Below, in pieces: positions 1-9,591 of a stretch of DNA of 64,000 nucleotides (positions are counted from its first letter, which is position 1; each line of letters begins with the position of its first letter). This stretch comes from Diphasiastrum complanatum. Taxonomy: Eukaryota > Streptophyta > Lycopodiopsida > Lycopodiales > Lycopodiaceae. The DNA is taken from NCBI GenBank assembly GCA_029204225.1, contig CM055098.1:8784246-8848245 (forward strand), read 5' to 3'. A model generated the notes under the pieces. That model saw only the letters and a program-made list of their open reading frames with translations, searched no databases and was not told the origin of the DNA. Made by a program: the position numbers and the translations under genes.

Positions 1-234
1 AGAAAGAAGAAATATGACAGTCATATAAAAAAATGTGATCTTAAAGCTGATGATTATGTGTTGATATATAACAGTCACCATCAAAAGTTCCCAGGAAAAC
101 TCCATACGCGATGGCTTGGACCTAGTAAAGTCATAGAGGTGTTTGGCAATGGTTCTATGCAACTTCAATCACTTGAAGGGGAACTGCTACCTACACGTAT
201 TAACGGGTCCAGTAAAAAAAAATACTACCTTTGA
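1..234 (+). mobile_element. Ty3/gypsy pol C-terminal tail (partial)
   Basis: Frame 1 is open from the first base to a TGA at 232-234, so this is the end of a longer ORF outside the window. The peptide holds KFPGKLHTRWLGP, then a VIEVFGNGSMQL stretch and TRINGS, the usual signature that follows the integrase core in plant Ty3/gypsy polyproteins (the post-integrase segment that ends in an 'RVNG-R-K-Y' motif). Seen directly: ORF and motifs. Known: this segment follows the integrase core at the C-terminal end of many plant gypsy pol proteins. Inferred: the 1117-2922 ORF downstream could be the extra 3' ORF of the same element, as in Athila/Tat lineages, but the intervening 880 bp do not prove it. 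Confidence 0.85.
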
Positions 235-289
235 CCAGATTTTTTTTATTTATATATTTTTATTCTTATTATTTTCTAGTATTTTTCTG

Positions 290-720
290 ATAATGTTCGC
301 GACTTTTTTTTTTTTGCTAGAAAATTGTCTAGAAATTTTCGTGAACTTTTCTACCATTGTTCAATATTTGTTCAAACTGTTTCATGATTTTTTTGAGAAT
401 TTTTCTTGTCTTCTCTTAAATCTTTTAAGTTATTTTTCAAAGTATTTTCGAGAACTTTTCGAGTAACTTTTGCGACACTCTAACTGTGAACTGAAACTTG
501 TCATTTTTTTTTCTTTCAAGAATTTTTCTAGCATTTTTTTTTTTCCAGTTTTTCGAGAAATTTTCTAGAATGACGCTTAACATTTTCAAGAATTCTTCGT
601 GAAGTTTTGTATCATTTTCTAGAATCTCTCAAGAATGTTTCGCGAAACATTCTAGAAACTTTCTAGTATCCTTCAAGAATCTCTCAATCTACCTTTTCGA
701 GAATCTTTCGAGAATCTATC
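290..720. repeat. 11-bp-periodic TTCNNGAA minisatellite
   Basis: A T-rich stretch holds thirteen TTCNNGAA octamers starting at 338, 447, 515, 552, 563, 585, 596, 617, 639, 650, 672, 696 and 707. From 552 on the steps are 11, 22, 11, 21, 22, 11, 22, 24 and 11 bp, so the underlying unit is about 11 bp (consensus near TTTCTAGAATC) with some units mutated. It lies between a gypsy pol tail and the coiled-coil ORF. TTCNNGAA is also the core of a heat-shock element, but whether it works as one is untested. Confidence 0.8.
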
Positions 721-1116
721 TACATACTTTTTACATCCCTCTATTAAAGATGATGGCCACGTGATCCTCATTATTCACACGTGTGTATGCTCACATATCA
801 AAACCGATATTGTTTCTCCTTAATTTATTTGTTTTCTTTTCAAAAACGTTTTTTCGTCATTAAAGATCGATCTGTCAAGTCATAGTTTCAAACACTGACC
901 CATGCACGTACTCCATAAATGGAAGTGCCAAATGTCAGGTCACCATGCCACGTCAACATCCCTTCCACACCGCTACTGCATATCAGAGTTATTTTCCATT
1001 TTTTTCCTTACACTTTCTGCCTGCAATTTTATGTTTTCCTGCGCACATTCTCTTTGCGATCAAAGCATTCATTTGCGACTATTGCGATCTACGAGCTTTC
1101 GTGAAAAAATTGAACA
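721..1116 (+). promoter_or_regulatory. Upstream region of the coiled-coil ORF with G-box-like sites
   Basis: No coding potential is visible here. CACGTG occurs at 758-763 and a perfect 10-bp palindrome CACACGTGTG at 776-785. Both contain the ACGT core bound by plant bZIP/bHLH factors. They lie about 350 bp upstream of the ATG at 1117. A promoter role is inferred from position only. Confidence 0.3.
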
Positions 1117-2922
1117 ATGGCTTCTGGATCCAGTTCAAGCTCTAACATCATCTGGAAAGCACGCGCAGAAATCCGCCTAACATCCATCCAGTCCTTTTTG
1201 GATCGATGCAGGTTGGGTAATTTCAATGTGGACCGCTCCATCATCCTCTCCGAAGTCAGTACGGAGTCTGTCAACTCCATTCATTCCATTTCAAAGGTGG
1301 ATTTCAAAGTCCATGTGCGAGGCAAATTCTTCACTATCTCTGAAGACTTGTTCTGCACAGCCCTTGGATTATCGATGGATGGGAAGATGATCTCAACAAA
1401 TAAGGATTCGGTGGATGAAGCTGCCCACTTCCTTAACAACTGCTTTGTACCCACAAAGGGGTACAAGATCTATATGATTCGTGATACCACATTTAAGATG
1501 TTTTGTAAATATGCAAACCAAGTACTCTTTTTGACGGATGTTGATGCGACGATTTCAGTGCAAAATTTTGGTTACATCTTAGACGCACTTGCGGGTAATC
1601 CGGTTTGTTTCGGCACTACTACATATAAAGCATTTTTGCGCTGGATCAAGCACCAAAAATTTTCTAGAGTTGGAGCACATGTCTCTCGGCTATGCGCCCA
1701 TTTCGACATTTTGGACGAGCAAGAGAAAACATTGCTGACGGGAAGGATGTTGGCCCCCAAGCCAATTGATTTTTTCGGCCTCGTTACTAAAATTGCACCA
1801 GCCGTCGAAGTAGCAGCTACCACTGCTATGGACATTGACGCTGCACCATCCCAGTCGGAACCAGTTCCAGTTGTGGCAATGGAGACTGATGCTGCTGCTA
1901 ATTCTTCACAGCCTGCATTTGCTTCCACATCTCAGAAGCAGCCGAGTGCCTCCTCCTCTAATGATGACGCAACTCAGTCTGATACATCAGACAAAAGACA
2001 AACAACTGTTGAAGGCGACACTGGGGCACTTGTGGCAGATGACGCACAACCAGATGACCAGCCCCAATGGTATCGCACTATGACCAAGAAAGCCAAAAAC
2101 CTAGTGGCTGAAGTGTATGAGTTGGACAAGTACCACCAACAACTTACGATGGAATTTGTCAACTCAGAAAGGAGATGCCAAGAGGATCTCAAGGCGTGTA
2201 TCGAGAAGATTGATTCGCTCGAATCAGACAACATGAAGCTGATTGAACGAAATCGTTCTCTCGACACACAGCTTCAAACCTTAATAAAGGAAGCTGATTC
2301 TTTAAAACAGATCAATAAGGCGATTGAGGCTAAGTCTGATAATTATCAGACTCAAAATGATTCTTTAAAGTAGCAACTGACAGCTGCAAATCAACATAAT
2401 TTCACGCTCCAGAAACATTTCCAGGAGGAGCGAATGAGAAGACTGAAGGCAGAAGCTGCTCTCTCTGTATGCTCCAATGCAGGGTTCGTTACAGTCGACC
2501 TCAGGAAGCTAAACCAGCTCCAAGATGAGATGCGCGACAATTTTCGAGTTGAGTTCCTGCAACCACTCGAGGATTCGAAGGCTCTTGTCGAGGAAGAATT
2601 GGCGGAGCTAAGGGAGTTTTTAAGTGAAGCTACCCCATCTTGCGGCGGACCAGATGCACACGACGAGTACCTTCAAGCCTTACTTAGAATTGATGACCTT
2701 ACACAACAAATTCCATTTGTGCCTGCTTGCACCGGAGCCTCAGACCATCCCGAGTATCTGGAAGCAGTCGCAAAGATTGACAAGCTCAATTCATCTTTGG
2801 CATTTTTAGGACCCATACTCACAACATTAGATAGATTTTTCAATATTTTGACATACATCAGTGCTTATCAACACATTATAGTATCTAGTGTAAGCTTTGT
2901 TAGGCCCAAAAGAAGCTACTAG
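1117..2922 (+). pseudogene. Retrotransposon-type coiled-coil ORF with one in-frame stop
   Basis: One reading frame of 602 codons runs from ATG 1117 to TAG 2920-2922, interrupted only by a TAG at 2371-2373. The N-terminal ~220 residues (start MASGSSSSSNIIWKARAEIR; later a VHVRGKFFTISEDLFC segment followed by ALGL) resemble the 'putative plant transposon protein' domain found in the extra 3' ORF of some gypsy elements. Residues ~225-320 are Ala/Ser/Asp/Gln-rich low complexity. Residues ~325-490 form a Glu/Lys/Leu heptad-like coiled coil that continues across the stop. Near the C terminus two diverged copies of a D-EYL-A---ID-L unit are in tandem (about 2650-2820). The last ~22 codons (from 2855) lie in the inverted-duplication block, so the C terminus is chimeric. 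Family assignment is by resemblance from memory. It could instead be a host-like coiled-coil protein. Confidence 0.6.
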
Positions 2923-4089
2923 CCTTAAGAAAAATGTTGTTTTCTGTTTAGGCCCTCCAAAGTACTTAAATAAGGATAATAGGCCAACAACAAGGGCCCA
3001 AGGTACACTTAATAAGACTTAACAAGAGCTAATTATACTTCAAGGTAGTTATGTTTAGTTATGTTAGGAGATTTGTCTACAAATAAACAAGAGACATGAG
3101 TTTGAAAGATCTTTTGGCTCATTTGCAAATAAGAGATGTTAGCTTTCTCTTTGTGAATGCGAGTCTTGGGAAGAGAGCTTGCTAGGTCTCATGTGCCCAA
3201 TCCACATGAATTCCACCCCATTTCGTATTGATTTCCTTCCATCTCTTTGATTCTAATGATGATTCTGTGAAGCTCTATTTGTGAATTGTGTTTTATGGCT
3301 ATATATCAACATGTCAAATGCTATGTCCTTCTCTTGATTGTGACTTTAGTTTCATAATTATTGCTATTTGAGTGGGCTTGGCACAATGACACTCTCTTAT
3401 GTTGTTTAGAGCAAGTTTCCATGGCATGTGGTGTGAAAAGTCGAGAGAGATGTCGAGAAAATGTGAAGGGCGGGCTTTGCAATGTCTAAAAAGCCCACTT
3501 GCCATCGGAATTTAGGGGTCATCATCTAATATTTCCTATCCAGTACGTAAAGAGCATCTCTCAAAAATATGTCCTTGTATTTAGAGGAACACTTACATGT
3601 AACATGGAAGTATTAAGAGTGCAACTTTATGAATTCATAAAGTCCTCTTAGAGAGGTCCAGGAGAGAATTATGGGCCACAAAAAATGTTTCACCAACCAT
3701 TTGGGCAGAGCATTAAGGCTAGAGCAAGGCAACACAAAAGCTTTATGTCATGTGAAGTCCTCATAAAGGGCTTTACATCCCCTTAGGTGCTGCCCTCAGG
3801 CAACTGCCCTTTGAAGGCCTAGAGCCCCTTTAGAGTGTACTTAAGATTCCTATGAAGTTCTTGGGGATAGTTCCGAAGGTGGGGAAGGCCCCACCCACCC
3901 TAATATATATAACCACTATGCCTCAAAACTGGGAAGGTCTCACCCCCAAAGTCAAAGCGCGTTCATCTTTTTATTATGTGCTGCTGCTCTCTGTCTTTTA
4001 CTTCGAATCTGTCCATTTCCTTCTTCAGACTTCGTCGTCTTCTTCTTCTTCTTCTATTCGCGTGACGGGTCGCATCCACTCGGTACCTC

Positions 4090-4113
4090 ATGGATGGATG
4101 GATGGATGGATGA
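4090..4113. repeat. GATG microsatellite
   Basis: About five GGAT/GATG units sit at 4091-4113, just downstream of a short CTT-type run (4030-4054). The right arm of the inverted duplication has the CTT/AAG run but not the GATG run, so the GATG block expanded in, or was deleted from, one arm after duplication. Confidence 0.8.
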
Positions 4114-4232
4114 ATGATCAATCCGAGAAGCAACAGCAACCGCCATGCCACATTTCCAAAGCCGCGTCCCATACTATCTTCTTCTTCTAATTACCTACAA
4201 CGTCGCAATATACTACGGAATCCGGATCACAC

Positions 4233-4501
4233 CCAATACCAATATGTATATATAGGAACGTCTCCGATATTCCTCTCATCTCAACACACATTTCAATCAG
4301 CTTATTATAAGTCTCATCGCAAGTTGCTAACAAGATTGCCCACTATCTTGATCGTCTCGTCTGGGCTGCCTCATTGTGTTTCTGATAGTTTCAATCAGCT
4401 ACTATCTTTCTGCTCCTCCTCATTGGTCTTAATTTCAGTGGCACTCCGTACTAGTTCCTCCTAATTGGCTGTCGGTTAGTTCTGTCACGTTGTTACGTGT
4501 C
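4233..4501 (+). promoter_or_regulatory. Putative ASR core promoter and leader
   Basis: Two CCAAT boxes (4233-4237, 4239-4243) precede a TATATATA run (4247-4254). A CA-rich initiator-like stretch lies near 4275-4290, which would give a leader of about 260 nt before the ATG at 4543. An ACGTGTC motif at 4495-4501 resembles an ABA-response element, in line with ASR genes being ABA-induced, though it would then be in the transcribed leader. The TATA/CCAAT part is preserved in the right-arm copy. Positions are seen; function is inferred. Confidence 0.45.
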
Positions 4502-4542
4502 TGCAAGACACCGGCTGCAGTTACTTTATATTATATTACAGC

Positions 4543-5053
4543 ATGACTGGAGGCCATCATCATGAGCATCACAGCTTCCTGCATCACAAGGCCAGCGAGG
4601 AGGCTGGTAACCATGCGACATCTTACAACGCAAAGGAAGAGGTTAAGGCACACAAGCACAAAAAACACCTTGCAGAAGCAGGGGCGCTGGCGGCAGGAGC
4701 TTTTGCACTTGTAAGTCACATGAAATTCACCTCAATCAGCACTTTTTCTCCTCTTTATGCGTCGATCTCGTAGTTTGACATAGTCCACGTGGATTTTGTT
4801 AGGCATCTATGTTTGCTGGAGAGGCATGATTATATCCAGCAATTTGCTAAGAATATTGACCGCACTCATTTAATTTCTGTTGTGTGAACAGCACGAGAAA
4901 CATGAAGCAAAGAAGCATCCGGAGCACGCCCACAGGCACAAGGTTGAACAATCCATCGCCGAAGCAGTGACTGTCGGTATGTTGGGTGTTACATTTCATG
5001 AACGCCATGAAGTGAAACATGCTAAAAAAGAGGCCAGAAAACACCATTTCTGA
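4543..5053 (+). CDS. ASR: ASR (ABA/WDS-domain) stress protein, two exons
   Basis: Exon 1 is 4543-4710 (56 codons), the intron 4711-4891 (GTAAGT...ACAG, phase 0), exon 2 4892-5053 (53 codons plus TGA), giving a 109-aa protein. The N terminus is His-rich ([16 protein letters not shown]), the known zinc-binding type. After a charged KHKKHL segment comes [27 protein letters not shown] and a final [16 protein letters not shown], the hallmark ABA/WDS domain (PF02496). Length, domain order and the single intron before HEKHE fit ASR/LP3 proteins of seed plants. Family members are small, very hydrophilic chaperone-like or DNA-binding proteins of cytosol and nucleus induced by drought and ABA. No defect is seen in the ORF or splice sites. 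The gene lies in the left arm of an inverted duplication whose other copy is broken, so this is the only intact copy here. Confidence 0.93.
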
Positions 5054-5642
5054 TTCAGCAACATTAAAATCATCACTCTACATGTGCGTCTATGAAAATT
5101 AAATTCCACGACCATTTTCACAGTTTGATACCGATCAGATGATTTTATATGTTGAGATACCTGAACAGCGTGTAGAAGATGCTCTTATTTCTCAGAGCAA
5201 GAGTAGTGTGTCTGGTAATTCTATTAGTCAAAATCATCAGATTTGCTACTATATTGTATCTGCTCTCGGGCATTTTGTGCACAGCAATGATGAGAATCAA
5301 TTGCATAGTAAAAGCTTTTATTGTTGTTCAAACTGTTTTTCTTCTACACAAAGTTGTTCAATTGATCACACTACATTATCTATCTATACATATATATATA
5401 TATATATAGATATATATATATATATTTCAACATCTTTATAACACAGGCATGGACGCTTGTCTTCATCGGCCCTCTATTGCAATTAACACTAAATGCATGC
5501 TCACAACTTCTAGATTTAAAAAATCAAACTAAGTTGACAATGAAAGCCCTTGTTTGGCACTTTGCCTTCATTGTCCCTCTACTCAAATTACAACCTTGAT
5601 CAAATGCACGTTCATAAGTTTTAGAATTAAAATCTCAAATCT
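5054..5642 (+). other. ASR 3' flank with TA microsatellite
   Basis: No coding region is seen. A (TA)n-type run occupies about 5389-5425. From 5293 on the sequence is shared with the right arm (26680-27072), while 5054-5292 is unique to the left arm. A 3' UTR with the polyadenylation site somewhere in this stretch is likely, but I could not pick a site. Confidence 0.5.
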
Positions 5643-7027
5643 GTAGCAGATCCATGACTCATTTATGAGTTTGGTTTTTCTCCATAACCTTGATCAAATT
5701 ACAACCTTGATCAAATGCACGTTCATAAGTTTTAGAATTAAAATCTCAAATCGAAATGTCCAGAGGTTTGTAGCCCCTGCCTTGATCCAAAGGGTTATTC
5801 TTTTAGGAGAAAAAAAGAACATGTTGATTTCTTTTCAAAATGCACCTTTGACTCCATTAAGAGTAGAGGTTTAATGGGGACACTCCCTTAGATATAGCTT
5901 TAATAATTCTGACATTTGAAGTGCATCATGGACAACAAAGATCATTTTGAAAGTATTGCAAGGGCTAGATTTTGATTTGGACATCAAGGTGAAAGGTAAA
6001 ATTAATTTTCACAATCATCAAGTTCACCCTCAAGTTGTAAAGTAGAATGCTAAGAAATTACAAATATTTTTCTTACTGTTGGGCATTGTAGCAAGGCTGA
6101 AGAGGTATACTAAAGCAACTCAAAGGTGGATTATAATCAGGGTGCCTCGATAAAAAGTGCATAATGCTTCTGCGAATTTTGATTTCTGCAGTAAGAAGAA
6201 GTCATTTAATACACAAGGAGCTTATGACCACTTCATATATGACTAGAGATTGTCAATTGACTTATCAATTTAGAGTAAGCTTGTGTTTAAGACATTCAAG
6301 TAGAATCAATTTTATGTCTGTGTAAGATAGTTTGAGTTTGGTCCCTATGTCTTGACATAGGATGTTCAAACTCGATCAATCTCAAGTTTAGGACATTTAG
6401 CTTGCTCGAATTCATTCTCCTATGGATAAAATTGTCCCTATCACTTGAGATGGCTTGCATTATTGTTGGTAGATTCTCTACCATTATCACAATTAGCCAA
6501 AGGAATATTTCTGATGTCGGCTGATCCGAGGTCCAGAGTAACGAGACTTGTAGGCTATAGACCCAACCATGGCATCTTGTTGTGTAAGACCATAAATTGA
6601 GGACAAACTGTGAAGGATTTCAGATCAATCAAGATCCAAATCAATAACCTGATCTTTGGTTAGAAAGAGATCAATCCTACCAATGTTGCCAATGTAGAAA
6701 AATCAACATCTACTTAATGAAAGAGATGCAAATTCAATAAGAACCTGATCAAACATCAAACATATGATATGATGAAGTTGTTGTCTGTACAAAAATAGTA
6801 AGCTACTGTATTTCACACGTGTGGATCCGAAATAGCATAAAATGAGCATTCAACACACAAGATTGCAAGATATCACAAATATAGTGCACCAATAGATAGA
6901 TGAACCCAAGAGAACTCATGTATAAGCATGAAGTGAGATACGAGAGAGATAATGTGTGTCTTCCCATGAGTGTACAACTATATGTAGCAGATCCATGACT
7001 CATTAATAAGTTTGGTTTCTCTCCATA
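5590..7027. repeat. Nested direct repeats around a 1.3-kb left-arm insert
   Basis: A ~47-bp copia-LTR piece beginning GTAGCAGATCCATGACTC occurs at about 5643-5690 and again at 6981-7027. A neighbouring ~55-bp piece (from CAAATTACAACCTTGATC) occurs at 5588-5642 and again at about 5697-5752. The right arm has each only once (26680-26790). The 5753-6980 interior shows no gene or recognisable domain and is absent from the right arm. Confidence 0.7.
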
Positions 7028-7258
7028 ACAAAAACCCTAGCATTAATGTGGACTAGATTCAATGTCTCCAACATTCAAATTTGAATCTACGAAACTCATG
7101 TACAACAATTTCCCACACTTTCTAAAAGTGCTTATTCAAATGCTTTTAGACTAATATACCTTTGAAAAGTCAACCTCTAAGTCTAATATGAAAATTAGCC
7201 TCAATTGCCAAATATACAAATATGACCAAAATAGCAAAACTAGTTGAAATTTCTCACA
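6770..7258 (-). mobile_element. Copia 3' LTR-like sequence (left arm)
   Basis: On the minus strand a polypurine tract (GAAGAGGGGG, ending near 7259) is followed by TGTGAGAAATTTC, the expected layout for the start of a 3' LTR right after the RNase H stop codon. The first ~275 bp (7258 to 6981) match the right-arm LTR (26469-26738). The outer end is not clear: no matching 5' LTR or primer-binding site was found, so the far boundary near 6770 is a guess. Confidence 0.5.
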
Positions 7259-7480
7259 CCCCCTCTTCAACTAGTTTTAGCATAGACTTTGAGAACACTC
7301 CACGTGAAGTCCTATGCTTCATTAACAAGTCTTTTCCCAATGCTTTTGTAAAGATATCAGCTACACATTCCTTTGAAGGAAAATGTTGAAGCGCCACCTC
7401 CTCTGCTATGACTTGCTCCCTTACAAAGTGATATGTTACCTCAATATGCTTGCTCCTAGCATGAAAGATAGGATTGGTTG
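7254..7480 (-). mobile_element. Copia RNase H C-terminal fragment (left arm)
   Basis: Minus-strand frame reads NPIFHARSKHIEVTYHFVRE, then HFPSKECVADIFTKALGK and ends LKLVEEGV*, the C terminus of Ty1/copia RNase H (H-R-KHIE-RYHFIRE and ADI-TKAL motifs). It is cut exactly where the inverted duplication ends (7480), and the fused upstream sequence is the DUF7869 gene. The full version is at 25840-26473. Confidence 0.9.
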
Positions 7481-8600
7481 CCAAACAATCTCATTGTATA
7501 TCAAGCAACCGACCAAATGCGTTTGAATCATCGTTTCTTTATGAACATCCTTTGGTAGCCGTGTGAAGTGAGGCAACTGTGTCTTTTTTTGATCCATTTC
7601 ATCAATGACAATGCCAAAATACTTCTTTGAAAACCCAAAGAAGTTTTTACGATGATGCATTATTTTTTGACATTCCGCTGCTTGTTCCTCTCTATGATCA
7701 TTCAACTGACTTCACCGCCTCAATCTTCGTCAGATCCCTTAAGGCTTTTCTTTTACTTTTCAATTCTACACACGTACTACATACTCCCATTCACACTTTT
7801 CGTGGAATAGAGACATTATTGAAATCTCTTTAACAAAGTTTTGTGAAATATGAGTAAGATATATATACCTGTCGCTGTTTTGAATCATATGCTCTTTGTA
7901 TACTGAAAAAATTTCCATTCGAATAAAGTTATCAACAAGATGGAATTTGCCAGTCGTTGGCATTACCTCGCAATGAAGACAAAAATATTTTTCCATCCAT
8001 AACAATGTGTGTTGTGCAACATCACCCACAACCTTCGGAGATGGTTGGATATGACCGAACTTATTAACTCTGTACTTTATCCTCTCCAGTCGAGAGTTGT
8101 CAAGGCTCTCAACACAATTTTAAATGCCCCTCTACAAACGAGGTCATTCCCCAGACTATAGTCAAACATTATTTTTATACAAGGTATCAATTGTGAGGAT
8201 AGAAACACGTCTTGCTCACTAGGACTCAGACCTAAATAAAATGTTCTCCATCTTTTTATCTTTTGTTTTCCTAACTTTATTAAACAATTTGCATTACAAC
8301 AAAATGAATGCAATGCCTCCTGAACTTGTTGATCAGCTGTCAAAAAATCTTTTCTATCCTTACCAAAGGAACGCCTTATGCAACGAAATACAATTGGCGA
8401 ACATTCTTGGTAAGCATTTTTCTCATTAGTTAAGCCAACAGTCTCACTATCTGACTAATTGTTGCTTGACTCAGTGAGCATGTCAACTTCCATGCTCACA
8501 AATGGAGTGTCAACATTGGCACAATGATTGTCAGAACCAAACGACCCAAATGCCTCACTATGGACAAGATTTAACAAATTCTCTAACACGTTCTTTGACA
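7481..8600 (-). pseudogene. DUF7869-type transposon protein, N-terminal half
   Basis: Minus-strand pieces in several frames, read 8600 to 7481: an acidic Ser/Asp/Glu region, then CCNANCLIKLGKQKIKRW, FYLGLSPSEQDVFLSSQL and DLVCRGAFKIVLRAL, then WMEKYFCLHCEVMPTTGKFH and NFIRMEIFSVYKEHM, and, after a likely intron, FGIVIDEMDQKKTQLPHFTR and HLVGCLIYNEIV. This order (Cys pair and KR-xxF-LS--EQ segment, then 'IDGMDQ-KT--PHF') is what I recall from DUF7869 proteins, a repetitive, transposase-like family whose biochemistry is not established. The piece stops at VGCLIYNEI where it joins the inverted-duplication arm. The part after that point is seen in the other copy at 30231-31675. Frame changes between 7730 and 7770 may be an intron or decay. 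Confidence 0.65.
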
Positions 8601-8847
8601 CATTTTTTGACACATCTCTTAACACATTTTTTTATATGTTGTTTACACTGACCACTGGGGCTCCCTCATATGAAGAAAATGAGAGGCTCACCTACTACAC
8701 TGCATTCCGTTTCCCTTGCCTCCACAAAATAAAGACCAACAAGTATGTCCGTAATATTATTTATGAGTATTTCTCGCCGCAGATTCCTAGGGTTAAAAAA
8801 ATTTGCCATTGTTTTCCTAGGGTTGAGTAATATGTTAGTCAAATTTT

Positions 8848-9230
8848 GATGCAATGCATCGAAAATGTGGTCCAATTCGATGCAGTGCATCGAAATTGTG
8901 TGTCCAACTCAATGCAGTGCATCGAGTTGATGGACCATGTTAATGTAGTGCATCGAAATGGATTACCATCTTGATGCACTACATCGAGTTGGACACACCA
9001 TTTTGATGCACTGCATCGAAATGGGGGCACTAAATCGAGATGAATCACCAACTCGATGCACTGCGTTGAGCTGGATCACTTACTCGATACACTACATCGA
9101 GTTGGTGATCCATCTCGACACATGGCATTGAGTTGGTGACCCAAGTCGATGCAGTGCATCAAGTTAGTGTGTTTAGGTCTATGCAATGCATAATGTTAGC
9201 CAACATTCACGATGCACTGCATCATGTTTG
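8848..9230. repeat. Array of 12 palindromic units at 31-32 bp spacing
   Basis: Each unit has a dyad close to GATGCAGTGCATCGA followed by about 16 bp ending in ACTC/AATTC. Unit starts: 8848, 8879, 8911, 8942, 8973, 9005, 9055, 9086, 9117, 9148, 9180, 9211. Steps are 31, 32, 31, 31, 32, 50, 31, 31, 31, 32, 31. The mean regular step (about 31.3) equals three B-DNA turns, so all dyads face the same side. The array lies between the leftward DUF7869 fragment and the rightward ORF at 9592. A short related array is at 29876-30010 beside the other DUF7869 copy. Open reading frames across it are a by-product of the repeat. Confidence 0.9.
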
Positions 9231-9591
9231 TGCATAAAGTATGCATTGTATCCATTTAGAATAAAATTTGCCATGAGTGTATTTGCATCAAACAAATGCA
9301 AAACAGAAACATTATTCAGTGCATATAATCTTTAGGTTTTGGTAAGTAGTTTGAATTACATGGTGATACTCTTTGTAAATAAGATCCGTTGATTAAATAC
9401 TCTGTTAAGATAATTACCATAGCTATCATTTGACAAAATTTAAGCAAATTTATATTAAGATAACAAGTAATTACTAGATTTAAACTTTGTGAATTAATCA
9501 TGTCAAGCTTTTTTATGAGATTTATTATCTATTAAAATATAAAATTTGATGCTGAATGAACGTGAATAACGAGTATTATTCTAATTTTCAG

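Larger units (their letters stand above)
2855..7480 (+). repeat. Left arm of large inverted duplication (with ASR gene)
   Basis: Reads as the reverse complement of 26247-28731. Shared landmarks, in order: the block after 2855 (partner ends 28731), the peptide-like start MKFLGIVPKVGKAPPTLIY (3852 here, 27734 minus there), the TATA region near 4250, the end of the ASR intron and the start of exon 2, the 3' flank near 5300-5640, a copia LTR, and the copia RNase H end (7254-7480). The left arm is longer: it keeps 4405-4793 and 4924-5293, which the right arm lacks, and has an extra ~1.3 kb between 5690 and 6981. At 3060-3180 the two arms are unrelated. Confidence 0.9.

Noticed and set aside
1572-1928. 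Minus-strand ORF opposite the coiled-coil gene
   Set aside because: Shadow of the Ala/Ser-rich plus-strand codons.
3852-4190. Conserved ORF starting MKFLGIVPKVGK in both arms (also 27198-27734 minus)
   Set aside because: It is conserved only because the arms are duplicates; the frame runs through a microsatellite and the ASR promoter, and the two versions differ in frame after the first 60 residues.
8848-9230. CRISPR-like array
   Set aside because: Regular spacing, but the repeats are palindromic and short, the spacers are similar to one another, and the setting is eukaryotic.
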